Origin: Bacillus sp. OV322 | GTDB lineage: Bacteria; Bacillota; Bacilli; Bacillales; DSM-1321 | Assembly (NCBI RefSeq): GCF_900112495.1 | Contig: NZ_FOMA01000005.1 | Coordinates: forward strand, 372,001 to 436,000 | DNA length: 64,000 bases | Reading direction: 5' to 3' | Shown here: piece by piece, positions 18,117 to 26,369 of the stretch | How the letters are laid out: each line of letters starts with the position of its first letter | How positions within the stretch are numbered: position 1 is the stretch's first letter | Notes under the pieces: model-generated | Seen by the model: the letters and a program-made list of their open reading frames with translations, nothing else | Told to the model about the DNA's origin: nothing | The model's database searches: none | Made by a program: the position numbers and the translations under genes

Positions 18117-19076
18117 ATGGCAAAGCGTAAACTTGTAATTACTCATAATGTAGAAAAATCACTTGCTGAAAAAATTCAAAAGATCATTCCAGACTGGGAA
18201 GTGGTCTATGGAAAAGAACCTGAAATTTGGGAAAAACATCTGAATGATGCAGAAGTTCTGGCAGGCTGGAATCCGAATGTGAAAGATACTGTTTTAAACA
18301 GCAGCAAGCTTCGCTGGATTCAAACATGGAGTGCAGGAGTTAACAGCTTGCCTCTTGAAGATCTAAAAATCAAGGAAATACTGATTACAGGAGCAAATGG
18401 TGTACATTCGTACCCTATCTCTGAAACCATATTTGGACTTATTCTTTCGTTAACCAGGAAAATTCATACATATGTCAAGAATCAGCAATCCAAGAGATGG
18501 GATCATGCCAATATGAACGCAGAAATTCATGGGAAAACGATTGGTATTCTTGGAATTGGGGCAATCGGCCTTGAAACGGCTAAAATTGCAAAAGCCTTTG
18601 GCATGAAAGTGCTAGGAGTACGTCACTCTGGCCAGCAAGCTGAATTTGTAGACGAAATGTTTACTTCTGATCAATTGCATACCGTTTTGCCTCAATGTGA
18701 TTATGTTGTGGTCACACTGCCCCTGACAGAAAAAACTAAAGGAATGTTCGGTAAAAATGAATTCAGTTTAATGAAGCCGTCCTCGTTTTTTATCAATATC
18801 GGCCGCGGCTCAATAGCTGTTGAAAGTGAAATGATTGAAGCTCTTAAGAATCAGGAAATAGCTGGCGCTGGACTGGATGTATTCGAACATGAGCCCCTTC
18901 CTGCAAATAATCCGTTATGGGAGCTTGAGAATGTCATAGTTACACCCCATACAGCAGGCTCTACAGAATACTATGATAAACGGCTGATTGAAGAAATATT
19001 TATTCCTAATCTGAAAGAATACGCAGAAGGACAAGTGCCATCTCTAAATCTTGTAGATTACAAAAAAGGGTATTAA
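18117..19076 (+). CDS. D-2-hydroxyacid dehydrogenase family protein
   Basis: 319 aa NAD(P)-dependent 2-hydroxyacid dehydrogenase. The Rossmann motif GILGIGAIGLETAKIAKAFG is at about residues 142-161. Catalytic residues are visible: Arg in INIGRGSIAV, Glu in DVFEHEPLP and His in TPHTAGST. The family reduces 2-oxoacids such as glyoxylate, hydroxypyruvate or phenylpyruvate; the bulky N-terminal segment (RWIQTWSAGVNSLP) is typical of the subgroup often labelled phosphoglycerate dehydrogenase-like. Ribosome site GGCAGGGAGAG. It appears monocistronic; substrate unassigned. Confidence 0.87.
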   Translation: MAKRKLVITHNVEKSLAEKIQKIIPDWEVVYGKEPEIWEKHLNDAEVLAGWNPNVKDTVLNSSKLRWIQTWSAGVNSLPLEDLKIKEILITGANGVHSYPISETIFGLILSLTRKIHTYVKNQQSKRWDHANMNAEIHGKTIGILGIGAIGLETAKIAKAFGMKVLGVRHSGQQAEFVDEMFTSDQLHTVLPQCDYVVVTLPLTEKTKGMFGKNEFSLMKPSSFFINIGRGSIAVESEMIEALKNQEIAGAGLDVFEHEPLPANNPLWELENVIVTPHTAGSTEYYDKRLIEEIFIPNLKEYAEGQVPSLNLVDYKKGY

Positions 19077-19110
19077 AGATAATTTTCATCTTCCTTTTAC
19101 AAAACACGTG

Positions 19111-19148
19111 CAGCCAAAATCCCTTTATCTTGAAATGGGATTTGGCTG
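19111..19148 (+). terminator. Hairpin after the hydroxyacid dehydrogenase gene
   Basis: CAGCCAAAATCCC pairs with GGGATTTGGCTG (one bulge) across a 13-nt loop, 35 bp beyond the stop. It lacks a T tract, so termination is uncertain. Confidence 0.45.
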
Positions 19149-19175
19149 TATGGCTTTGAGGGGACAATGTTCATG

Positions 19176-19349
19176 TTATTCGCAGTCCAGGCACACTTGG
19201 CTTTCTCCCAGAGTAATAGTCTCCCTTCTTTGGCTTTTTATTTTTATGGCAGGCAATCTTTCGGCTATTTCCGAGGCCGTTTTGGCTTTTCTTTCAATTT
19301 CCTGCCTTTGCAGCTTATACAATTCCATGAATTCATAATCATTAAACAT
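19176..19349 (-). CDS. Small protein of unknown function (57 aa)
   Basis: Begins MFNDYEFMELYKLQRQEIER and ends ESQVCLDCE. The first 40 residues are highly charged and likely helical; the only Cys residues form a terminal CLDC pair. The chosen ATG lies 8 nt after AGAGGG; an ATG three codons earlier directly abuts that site and is less likely. Not recognised. Confidence 0.5.
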   Translation of the reverse strand: MFNDYEFMELYKLQRQEIERKAKTASEIAERLPAIKIKSQRRETITLGESQVCLDCE

Positions 19350-19509
19350 GTTTCTCATCCCTCTTTCCCCCTGAATGTGTATTCTGCCTGAGTATTAAAC
19401 CAAAGTAAGGCCTTCCGCTGAATCTGTCCTGTAGGAATAAGCTCATCATCTTTTGCAGCAGAGCGGGATAATTACTGCAGCTTTCGCGGGATCCCCTCAT
19501 GAAACACTT

Positions 19510-20394
19510 TTAAAGCGAAAGATACATTTCATATTGAGCAAGAGCTGTTTTTTTAAATCCAGCTTTTTTAAAAAATCCTTCAGCAAGGCTGTTGTTGGGA
19601 AATCCCGCATGGAGTTTTGATGCCTTCAGCTCCTTTAACCCTTCAAATAAAAGCCTGGATGCTACTCCCTTTCCTCTGTATCTTTTGTCTACATATAATG
19701 AACTGATCTTCCCTCCATTGTTAACAGACAGACAGCCAATTACTTGCTTTTCATCGAGTGCAGCAAAATAACTGACATTATCGCTGCTTTTTAAATATGG
19801 CAAATCGTTTTGCCAATTAATATGAAAATCCCATTTATTCACTGCAGTATTGAATGATAGAAAATCAACTTTTTCGAACCTAAATGGAGAATGTGCCTCA
19901 AGGGCTTGAAAACATATTAATTCTTCAGGTTTTTCTGCTTCAAAATAGGATATATCGTATATTTTTTCATAGCCGCATTTATGATAAAAAGTTATAGCCC
20001 TATCATTGCCTTTAATCACTTCTAAATACAGCTGACTGCAATTGTTTTCCGCCGCTGTTGTTTTATGTGCTTCGAATAGGATATTGCTTACTCCGGTTCC
20101 GCGAAATTCAGCTGAAATGGCCATCGCCCCGCACCTCATTGTTTTTATGCCATCAAAATATCTGATTCCTCCCAGAATGACACCGGCTGGCTTATTTTCA
20201 TAATAAGCGATATACGAAGTTTCAAGCTGATTTCCCTCAGGACCAAAAAATCTATCAAAAAACACCTGTTGAGAAATTTTCATTGGAATAATATAATCAG
20301 AAAATCCGGCATCAAAAGCACTGTAAACATCTTCAATTTTTGCATCGGAACATTTAACAATCACAAATTTTTCTGTTAAGCGATCAATTGCCAT
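19510..20394 (-). CDS. GNAT family acetyltransferase with two GNAT-like domains
   Basis: 294 aa from MAIDRLTEKF, preceded by AGAGGAAG at 8 nt; a GTG three codons earlier is too close to that site. The N-terminal domain has the acetyl-CoA binding segment MAISAEFRGTGVSNILFEAH and the C-terminal domain has SLYVDKRYRGKGVASRLLFE, so both halves keep an R/Q-x-x-G-x-G/A loop. Substrate unknown. It is the third gene of a GNAT-MFS-GNAT set on the minus strand, 18 bp after the MFS gene, probably under the TetR at 22410-23021. Confidence 0.82.
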   Translation of the reverse strand: MAIDRLTEKFVIVKCSDAKIEDVYSAFDAGFSDYIIPMKISQQVFFDRFFGPEGNQLETSYIAYYENKPAGVILGGIRYFDGIKTMRCGAMAISAEFRGTGVSNILFEAHKTTAAENNCSQLYLEVIKGNDRAITFYHKCGYEKIYDISYFEAEKPEELICFQALEAHSPFRFEKVDFLSFNTAVNKWDFHINWQNDLPYLKSSDNVSYFAALDEKQVIGCLSVNNGGKISSLYVDKRYRGKGVASRLLFEGLKELKASKLHAGFPNNSLAEGFFKKAGFKKTALAQYEMYLSL

Positions 20395-20421
20395 CTTTAA
20401 CACTTCCTCTATTTTTATTTT

Positions 20422-21648
20422 TTATATAGTTTCATTTTCTATAGCGGTTTTCTTTACATCCTGTTTTTTTGCCCACAAAACAATGAAACCTATTAGTACG
20501 GCTAATATCATTCCCCCGTGAAAAAAAAGGACAAGCATTGGCATTGATACATGCCTTAGCACTTGAGCAGCTGCAGCGAATCCCAGCCGATTGAGAAAAT
20601 TGGCTATGCCAAAGATTCTTCCTCGTATGTTATTGTCTGTTTTTTGCAGAACTGCATTAAAAAAGATCCCTTTTCCTCCATCGAACATTCCCGTAAAAAA
20701 AGCTAACACCATAATATATAAGATGGCATTATTCCACATTAATAAAATAAAACCCATTGATGCGAACATTGAAAATACCATATACCCAAAGAAAAAGTTG
20801 TGGTGTAGCCGTTTTAACCCTGGTACAAGGATGGTCGTTAAAATGCACCCATGGCCCCACCCTCCCCAAATCAATCCCTGATAAAATGAGAAATTTTCAG
20901 AGCTCAAGCTTTCAGATAAAATAGGGATTCCAAGATTTTGTGAGCTTGCTGCAAAAGTCTGGTATAGAAAAATAATAAATATCATAAAAAGCAGCGGTCT
21001 TTCCCTGACAAACCTGCAGGCTTCAAGACTATCCTTAATCCAATGCTTATGAACAGCCTTAGAAACTGGTTTATTCGATTCACTCCATTTAATATTGAGC
21101 AGTGCTGTCCCTGAAAGAAAAAAGGAAAGGGCATCTATAACGAAAATACCGCGTGGATTTAAAACTTCAGCAAGAATAGCTGCCCCAAAAAATCCGATTA
21201 CCATGGAAATTGCACTTAGCCTTGAAAGCAGCGAGCGTATCTTGACTACCTTTTCTTCTCCGAAAATTTGAGGTATTTCAGCATTGAAACTTACCGAAAA
21301 GAAGCTTGTGAATATTCCCATTAAAAATGCCCCTGAAAGCAGTAAAAATGGTGAAGAAAAAAAACAGAGTGTTAATATTATTACTCCTCTAATAAGATCA
21401 CTGTAAATCATGATCTGCCGCCGGCTGCAGCGGTCTGCAAGAATTCCAGAAACCATGCTGGAAAGAATCCCTCCGCAAACTCTTGCCGACAAAACTGCAG
21501 CAAGCCAGGCTGTGCTTCCCGTTTCGGAAAATATAACAGAATTCATAACCAGCATTTCCATCAGACTGCACATATCAGAAAAAGAATTAGTATATACAAA
21601 GTACGATTGTTTACCCATCTTTCCGGGGATTTTTGCAGTTGAGCTCAT
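20422..21648 (-). CDS. Major facilitator superfamily transporter
   Basis: 408 aa polytopic protein with about 12 hydrophobic segments. The loop 2-3 signature GILADRCSRRQIMIYSD follows the second helix, a typical MFS feature. It resembles bacterial MFS efflux proteins of the MFS_3/enterobactin-exporter-like type that pump out drugs or small metabolites. It overlaps the upstream frameshifted GNAT gene by 38 bp and is followed by a second GNAT gene. An acetyltransferase-exporter-acetyltransferase set under a TetR regulator suggests detoxification or resistance; the compound is unknown. Confidence 0.85.
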   Translation of the reverse strand: MSSTAKIPGKMGKQSYFVYTNSFSDMCSLMEMLVMNSVIFSETGSTAWLAAVLSARVCGGILSSMVSGILADRCSRRQIMIYSDLIRGVIILTLCFFSSPFLLLSGAFLMGIFTSFFSVSFNAEIPQIFGEEKVVKIRSLLSRLSAISMVIGFFGAAILAEVLNPRGIFVIDALSFFLSGTALLNIKWSESNKPVSKAVHKHWIKDSLEACRFVRERPLLFMIFIIFLYQTFAASSQNLGIPILSESLSSENFSFYQGLIWGGWGHGCILTTILVPGLKRLHHNFFFGYMVFSMFASMGFILLMWNNAILYIMVLAFFTGMFDGGKGIFFNAVLQKTDNNIRGRIFGIANFLNRLGFAAAAQVLRHVSMPMLVLFFHGGMILAVLIGFIVLWAKKQDVKKTAIENETI

Positions 21649-22142
21649 AATAGAATAAATCCATGCCCCTCCACCTGATTTCCTTCACATATGTCATTCC
21701 CGCTTTTTCCAGCACTCTTCTTGAACGATCATTATCATGCTTGATCAGCCCGATTAATTTTTCAAGTCCAAGTGTATTAAAAGCAAATGAAACCGAAGCA
21801 GCTGCCGCTTCACTTGCATACCCCATTCCCCAGCTTTCCTTTTCTATTGCATATAAAAGCTCAACCTCTCCTAAGTCTGATATTTTATTCAAACCTATAT
21901 GTCCGATTAAAGTACCATCCTTTTTGTTCAATGCCCATGGCCCATAACCCTCCTCTTCCCAATGTTTTATATAATTTTTCATCATTGATTTTGCTTCTTC
22001 GTATGTGTAGCCCCCTCTTTTTGGAAGCCGCTTCCCTACCTCATGCTGGGCAGCTATCGATGCATATACCTTCCATATCCTCAACAAGCTCGAACGGCCG
22101 CAGCACGAGTCTATCGGTTGTTAATGTGTTATTTACCATCAT
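21611..22142 (-). pseudogene. GNAT (RimJ/RimL-type) acetyltransferase with a +1 frameshift
   Basis: The true start is ATG at 22142, eight nt after GGAGG, reading MMVNNTLTTDRLVLRPFELV, the usual N-terminus of RimJ/RimL-type GNATs. This frame stops after 33 codons. The rest of the protein (YASIAAQHEVGKRLPKRGG, then WGMGYASEAAAASVSFAF) continues in the next frame, entered near 22065-22075 around GATATGGAAGGTATATGC. The interval is 3n+1 nt long, so one extra base explains it; FELVEDMEVYASIAAQ would be restored by removing a G. It may be a true mutation or a sequencing error. Confidence 0.75.
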
Positions 22143-22176
22143 ATAAAAAACCTCCATTTATTTATGCAAATAAATA

Positions 22177-22195
22177 AAACTGACTGTTAAGTTTA
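22177..22195 (-). promoter_or_regulatory. Probable TetR operator upstream of the GNAT-MFS-GNAT genes
   Basis: AAACTGACTGTTAAGTTTA, 17 of 19 bases identical to the site before the tetR gene at 23050-23068. It sits 35 bp upstream of the GNAT start and has partial dyad symmetry (AAACT/AGTTT). Confidence 0.65.
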
Positions 22196-22363
22196 TTTTA
22201 TTCACTGCCCTTGGAATTGTCAAACAACTTTTAAAATTATGCAAAAGGTTCACATCCAAACTTTGTATAGCTCAGTGAATCTTTTTGATGTGATGCAGAA
22301 AATATGCCCCTAAATTTTATGGAGAAATGGGGAATCCCGGAGAAATTATTCAGTTACATCACT

Positions 22364-22402
22364 AAAAAATCAGGAGGACCTTATTGGTCCAGCCTGATTT
22401 TT
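22364..22402 (-). terminator. Terminator after the tetR gene
   Basis: AAAAATCAGG with GGACC, a 5-nt loop, then GGTCC and CCTGATTTTT form a long stem whose A-rich arm gives a T tract on the minus strand. It lies 8 bp beyond the tetR stop and is roughly symmetrical. Confidence 0.75.
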
Positions 22403-22409
22403 CGGGTTT

Positions 22410-23021
22410 TTAGAGAAGGAGATAATTCATGTACATATCTTCAGCTGCTTCAAAATGTTCCCTATACGCGTAATCTTCTGCGACAACGGAATAGTGCAGG
22501 CAAATGCCATCAACCATTGCCCAAAACAAACTGCCGGCAGCTTCAGAAGAAACCTCTTTTTTAAACTCCCCCTTCATTTTTCCTTCTTCTATAATATTAG
22601 CCATAAAAAGCCTGTATTGTTCTTTGTACCGATTTTTCATAATTTCACGCAAATTGTCCTGTTTTGCGGAATTGATCCAGAATTCCATATGAACACTGAT
22701 TAAATTTCTCCACTCAGATGTCTGAGGTCTTTCTTTATAGATGAGGAACAAAGTTTGTATTTTTTCTTTTGCAGAAGGGATAGAAGTGAATCGTTCAATG
22801 AGCTGCCCAAAAGACTTTTTCGTCCGTTCTTCCATAAGAGATATGTAAAGTTCTTCCTTACTTTTAAAATAATTATAAATTAAGCCCTTGCTTGTTTTGG
22901 AATAAACCACAATATCATCCATAGTGGCTGCCTGATACCCTTTTTCGCCAAAACATTTTAAGGCACTTTCCAATAAATGTTCCCGTTTCTTCTCTTTATA
23001 ATCATCCGACACTTTAGGCAT
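22410..23021 (-). CDS. TetR/AcrR family transcriptional regulator
   Basis: 203 aa. The N-terminal HTH reads ALKCFGEKGYQAATMDDIV followed by SKTSKGLIYNYFKSKEELY (about residues 18-58), the classic TetR DNA-binding domain; the rest is helical ligand-binding domain. A 19-bp element repeats before its own start and before the GNAT-MFS-GNAT genes immediately downstream, so it probably represses both itself and those genes until an inducer binds. Ribosome site GGAAAGGAGAG. Confidence 0.88.
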   Translation of the reverse strand: MPKVSDDYKEKKREHLLESALKCFGEKGYQAATMDDIVVYSKTSKGLIYNYFKSKEELYISLMEERTKKSFGQLIERFTSIPSAKEKIQTLFLIYKERPQTSEWRNLISVHMEFWINSAKQDNLREIMKNRYKEQYRLFMANIIEEGKMKGEFKKEVSSEAAGSLFWAMVDGICLHYSVVAEDYAYREHFEAAEDMYMNYLLL

Positions 23022-23049
23022 TTTAACTCTCCTTTCCCGGGATTTGATT

Positions 23050-23068
23050 AAACTGACTATTTAGTTTA
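23050..23068 (-). promoter_or_regulatory. Probable autoregulatory TetR operator
   Basis: AAACTGACTATTTAGTTTA, an imperfect palindrome (TAAACT/AGTTTA arms) 29 bp upstream of the tetR start. It matches the element at 22177-22195 in 17 of 19 positions. Confidence 0.65.
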
Positions 23069-23180
23069 TCAAGAGTAAAAAATTATTTCAAATAATTTTC
23101 TTTTTTTAACTAATCTTTATTGCTAACAAGGGTTATTATCCCGCATGCCCTTTTCTCATCTTTCTGGATGATTGTCCGTA

Positions 23181-23207
23181 ACAACTGCTGTCTTGCTACA
23201 TAACATA
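23181..23207 (+). promoter_or_regulatory. Candidate sigma-K promoter of the YjcZ-type genes
   Basis: AC at 23181-23182, a 16-bp spacer, then CATAACATA at 23199-23207, a full match to AC-N16-CATANNNTA. It is about 57 bp upstream of the first small sporulation gene. Confidence 0.6.
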
Positions 23208-23263
23208 GCATTAGGAATTGCATTTATGCGGCTCCGAGTACCCTTTTAAGGAGGAAATATTCA

Positions 23264-23389
23264 ATGTGCTTTGGCGGATGCGGATATGGATACACAGCAC
23301 CTGTTTCTACCGGCTATGGTAGCGGCTTTGCACTAATCGTTGTGTTATTCATTTTATTAATCATTATTGGTGCGGTGTGCTGGTCTTAA
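23264..23389 (+). CDS. YjcZ-family small sporulation protein (41 aa)
   Basis: Begins MCFGGCGYGYTAPVSTGYGS, followed by the family core GSGFALIVVLFILLIIIGA and ending VCWS. A Gly/Tyr/Cys-rich head before a single hydrophobic segment is typical of the YjcZ-type sporulation family, short proteins found in Bacillus spores. AAGGAGG lies at ideal distance before the ATG. A sigma-K-like promoter upstream supports expression in the mother cell. Confidence 0.85.
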   Translation: MCFGGCGYGYTAPVSTGYGSGFALIVVLFILLIIIGAVCWS

Positions 23390-23428
23390 GGAAAGCTAAG
23401 GTCTTAAATAAGGAATGGAGGTATAAAT

Positions 23429-23524
23429 ATGGGTGACGGCGGTTACGGCAGCGGCTTTGCTTTAATAGTTGTTCTGTTTATTTTATTGATCATCATTGGA
23501 TGTTCATGTGCAGGACTATACTAA
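23429..23524 (+). CDS. YjcZ-family small sporulation protein (31 aa)
   Basis: Begins MGDGGYGSGFALIVVLFILL and ends GCSCAGLY. It shares the GSGFALIVVLFILLIIIG core with the 41-aa protein 40 bp upstream, so the two are likely tandem duplicates in one transcript. Ribosome site GGAGG at 9 nt. A terminator follows. Confidence 0.83.
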   Translation: MGDGGYGSGFALIVVLFILLIIIGCSCAGLY

Positions 23525-23545
23525 TTTTTAGGAACGTATAGTTAA

Positions 23546-23572
23546 AAGGACAGATTTTATCTGTTCTTTTTT
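23546..23572 (+). terminator. Terminator after the YjcZ-type gene pair
   Basis: AAGGACAGA pairs with TCTGTTCTT (one G-T) across a 5-nt loop and runs into a T tract, 22 bp beyond the second stop. Confidence 0.82.
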
Positions 23573-23645
23573 CCTCGATGTTCATGGACAAGCCTCAAAT
23601 CTCCAGTAGCAAAAAAAGACAGAGGATTGAAAAACCTCTGCTTTT

Positions 23646-24506
23646 TCAGCTAATTAAAATTGCTTTGACATCATCAATCGCTTTTTGCAGTTTTAAACTG
23701 TTTTTATGATACATATTTTTAGCATCCTGCGAGTCCGTTCCTAGGGCAAAGAGCTCTAAATCTGCCTGGCATTTTTTGAATGATGCCAGCAGGAGCGGCC
23801 TTTCCTGCGGGGATGCTACCTTGAGTTTATCATCAAAAAGATCAACGGTCAGCTCTCCGTATGAGTCAATTTGGCCAAGAAATACATTTTCAACTGTAAT
23901 ACCCATTTTAGATAATTCCGTGTGCAGCCACTTGTGATTCTTCCCTGCTGTAGATAATGGTTCATCCATTATTTCTCCATCCATAATGACAGCTTGGGAT
24001 TCTTTAATGGGTGCCATATTCATTTGAAGATCTTTGGGGGTCAATGGCTGTTTTTCTTTTTTTAGCATTGCGGTCAGGTCCCCGGTTGCTTCAAGAACAG
24101 CGAACTCAACATCTGCAACGTTAAATACATCCTTTTTTCGAAGCAGTTCAAGTAACTCGTCAGTAGTGTATTTCTCTTTTTTTAAGTTATCCTCCATGAT
24201 TTTGCCGTCTTTAATAAATACTGTTCCTCTACCTTCTACAAAACCACGGAATGATTTGCTTTTTAAAGATATCAAGCCTACTATAAAGGGCGCTAAAGCA
24301 AAAGTTGATATAGATACCAATCCATTGATGAGGCTGTGTTCAATCTTTGTGGCTACTTCTGCTCCGATGCTACCGATTGTAATGCCGGTAACATACTCAA
24401 AAAATGAGAGCTGAGAAATCTGTTTTTTGCCCAGCCACTTTGTGATAAAAAACAGGACAACCAAGAAGAAGAAAGACCTGAATATTATATTGATCCAATC
24501 AGGCAT
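23646..24506 (-). CDS. YetF-like DUF421 membrane protein with C-terminal DUF1657-like segment
   Basis: 286 aa from MPDWINIIFRS, preceded by AGGAGGTG. Three hydrophobic segments in the first 85 residues (around FRSFFFLVVLFFITKWLG and GLVSISTFALAPFIVGLISL) are followed by the soluble DUF421 domain (GRGTVFIKDGKIMEDNLKKE, DVEFAVLEATGDL). The last 45 residues (SFKKCQADLELFALGTDSQD, then AKNMYHKNSLKLQKAI) resemble the free-standing DUF1657 protein at 26370-26573 (ANFEAFALGTDNQQAKQLYQ). This domain pairing is a feature of spoVA2mob-type operons linked to spore heat resistance. It is the last gene of the local spoVA-type operon. Confidence 0.82.
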   Translation of the reverse strand: MPDWINIIFRSFFFLVVLFFITKWLGKKQISQLSFFEYVTGITIGSIGAEVATKIEHSLINGLVSISTFALAPFIVGLISLKSKSFRGFVEGRGTVFIKDGKIMEDNLKKEKYTTDELLELLRKKDVFNVADVEFAVLEATGDLTAMLKKEKQPLTPKDLQMNMAPIKESQAVIMDGEIMDEPLSTAGKNHKWLHTELSKMGITVENVFLGQIDSYGELTVDLFDDKLKVASPQERPLLLASFKKCQADLELFALGTDSQDAKNMYHKNSLKLQKAIDDVKAILIS

Positions 24507-24531
24507 GCCTAACACCTCCTGCTTTGATGAG

Positions 24532-24738
24532 TTAAAATCCCTTGTAAGTTGGCTCTTCCTGCTCCATTTCCCCTGCTCTGCGTTCCACATCCAACACGAT
24601 TTCATGCACAGTCATCATCGCTTGATGGAGTTTTCGCTGTGATTCTTCATCTTCTGTTCTTATAGCAAGGCCAGATAATTCAGATTCAATACCCTTCAGG
24701 TTAGCAAGACACTGTTTTACTGCTGATGCTGTTGTCAC
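24532..24738 (-). CDS. DUF1657 small protein (68 aa), spoVA-associated
   Basis: Starts at GTG with AGGTG 7 nt upstream. Sequence begins MTTASAVKQCLANLKGIESE and ends GEMEQEEPTYKGF, matching the tail MEQEEPQYKQ of the second DUF1657 protein at 26370-26573. Helical, no membrane segment. Such proteins flank spoVA genes in spoVA2mob-type operons; biochemical role unknown. It lies 34 bp after spoVAD and 25 bp before the DUF421 gene. Confidence 0.85.
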   Translation of the reverse strand: MTTASAVKQCLANLKGIESELSGLAIRTEDEESQRKLHQAMMTVHEIVLDVERRAGEMEQEEPTYKGF

Positions 24739-24772
24739 CTTCGTTCACCTACAATCTTTAAGTATTTTTCAT

Positions 24773-25786
24773 TCACGGAACCATGTCGGACTCAATGGAC
24801 ACTGCATGGGCAATACATGGTATCGTTTCTTTTTGCTGAAAGGATAATGGAGATAGGAGAGCACCTGTTGCAACCACCAGAATTTTGTTTAATTCACCTT
24901 TTTTCATGGCGTTCAGCAAGTGGCCATAAACAACTGTCGCCGAGCAGCCAGGACCGCTCGCTCCTGCAAGAACAGGCTGCCCTTTCTTGTATATCATCAT
25001 CCCGCAATCCTTGTATTGACTTTCATTAATTTTGACTCCATGCTTTTTTAACAGCTGCAGAGACACTTCATGGCCAATACTCCCAAGGTCTCCAGTCACG
25101 ATCAAATCATAATAGGAAGGGTCAATATTCCTTTCCTTAAAATGTGCCTCAATCGTATCTACAGCCGCCGGTGCCATGGCTCCACCCATATTAAAAGGAT
25201 CGCTTAAACCCATATCAATGACGCGCCCGACAGTTGCTGATGTAACACGAGGGCCATTTCCCTGGTCACTCAGCAAGGCAACGCCTGCCCCTGTAACTGT
25301 CCACTGTGCGGTTGGGGGTTTCTGCCCTCCGTATTCTGTGGGATACCGGAATTGTTTTTCAACAGCTGCGTTGTGACTGGATGCTCCGGTCATTAAATAC
25401 TTGGCACCGGAAGTATTGACAAGGTATGCTCCAAGAGCGAGCCCTTCCATTGAAGTCGAGCAGGCTCCAAATAAGCCTAAATATGGAGTTCCCATGGTTC
25501 TTAACGCAAAGCTTGTAGGTGTAATCTGGTTGATAAGGTCTCCGCCCAGGAAAAATTGAATCTGCTCTTTTTGAAGCCCAGCTTTCTCGATCGCTTTTTG
25601 GCAGGCTTCCTCTAAAAGAACTCTATGAGCCTTTTCATAGGAATCCTGTTTAAGCCACAAATCTGCATGAAGCAGGTCAAAGTCATCTGATAGCGGTCCG
25701 TTTGCTTCAAAAGGCCCCCCAATTGCTGAGGAGGATATAATTACTGGTTTGTTTTCGAAAATCCACGTACGATGCCCGGTAAGCAT
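24773..25786 (-). CDS. spoVAD: Stage V sporulation protein AD
   Basis: 337 aa from MLTGHRTW. The start overlaps the spoVAC stop by one base (TAATG) and follows GGGGGG, indicating translational coupling. It has the thiolase-like fold of SpoVAD: GACSTSMEGLALGAYLVN, TGASSHNAAVEKQFRYPTEYG, PTAQWTVTGAG and AGASGPGCSATVVYG. SpoVAD binds dipicolinic acid and helps import Ca-DPA into the forespore. In canonical operons spoVAEb follows; here a DUF1657 gene follows directly. Confidence 0.95.
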   Translation of the reverse strand: MLTGHRTWIFENKPVIISSSAIGGPFEANGPLSDDFDLLHADLWLKQDSYEKAHRVLLEEACQKAIEKAGLQKEQIQFFLGGDLINQITPTSFALRTMGTPYLGLFGACSTSMEGLALGAYLVNTSGAKYLMTGASSHNAAVEKQFRYPTEYGGQKPPTAQWTVTGAGVALLSDQGNGPRVTSATVGRVIDMGLSDPFNMGGAMAPAAVDTIEAHFKERNIDPSYYDLIVTGDLGSIGHEVSLQLLKKHGVKINESQYKDCGMMIYKKGQPVLAGASGPGCSATVVYGHLLNAMKKGELNKILVVATGALLSPLSFQQKETIPCIAHAVSIESDMVP

Positions 25787-26265
25787 TATAGTCCCCCCCA
25801 TTTGATGAGGATTGTCTTAATCATGGCAACCACAAAGGCTGAAAAAACTCCAAAAACAATGACAGAACCTGCTAATTTGAAAATATTTCCTCCGACTCCC
25901 AGTACAAATCCTTCTGTACGGTGCTCAATTGCAGCTGAAATGACTGCATTCCCGAATCCGGTTAAAGGTACAGCCGATCCGGCACCTGCAAATTGGGCGA
26001 TTCGGTCATAAACTCCAAATCCAGTTAAAAGCATTGACAAAAAGATCATTGTACCAGCAACGGGATTTCCGACTGTCTGGCCTGTAAAGTTAAAAAAGTG
26101 CATATACACTAAGGAAATAGCTTGACCAATCAGGCAAATGAGACCTCCAATTACAAATGCCCGTATGCAATTCATAAACACAGGCCTCTTTATTTCAATC
26201 TGTGATTGCAGTTTTTGATATTCCTGCTGCACAGGGGTCAGTTTTTTCTTTTTATTGCTGGACAT
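25786..26265 (-). CDS. spoVAC: Stage V sporulation protein AC
   Basis: 159 aa from MSSNKKKKLTPVQQEYQ, with AGGTG 7 nt before the ATG; an 18-codon upstream extension lacks a ribosome site. Several membrane segments include FVIGGLICLIGQAISLVYM and VGNPVAGTMIFLSMLLTGFG; the conserved GSAVPLTGFGNAVISAAIE, present in SpoVAC and SpoVAE, is intact. SpoVAC sits in the spore inner membrane as part of the Ca-DPA channel and is reported to be mechanosensitive. It is coupled to spoVAD and is the only channel-type SpoVA gene in this operon. Confidence 0.94.
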   Translation of the reverse strand: MSSNKKKKLTPVQQEYQKLQSQIEIKRPVFMNCIRAFVIGGLICLIGQAISLVYMHFFNFTGQTVGNPVAGTMIFLSMLLTGFGVYDRIAQFAGAGSAVPLTGFGNAVISAAIEHRTEGFVLGVGGNIFKLAGSVIVFGVFSAFVVAMIKTILIKWGGL

Positions 26266-26328
26266 ATAAACACCTACTTTTAATCTTGATTTGTGCTGTC
26301 TTGGGTTGTATGTAAACATTGTTCATAT

Positions 26329-26360
26329 AAAAGAGCTGGCTGAGATTGCCAGCCCCTTTT
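26329..26360 (-). terminator. Terminator-like hairpin between DUF1657 gene and spoVAC
   Basis: On the minus strand AAAAGGGGCTGGC, a short loop, then GCCAGCTCTTTT. It would end or reduce transcripts after the first DUF1657 gene, making that gene more abundant than spoVACD. Confidence 0.65.
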
Positions 26361-26369
26361 GGTGCGAAT

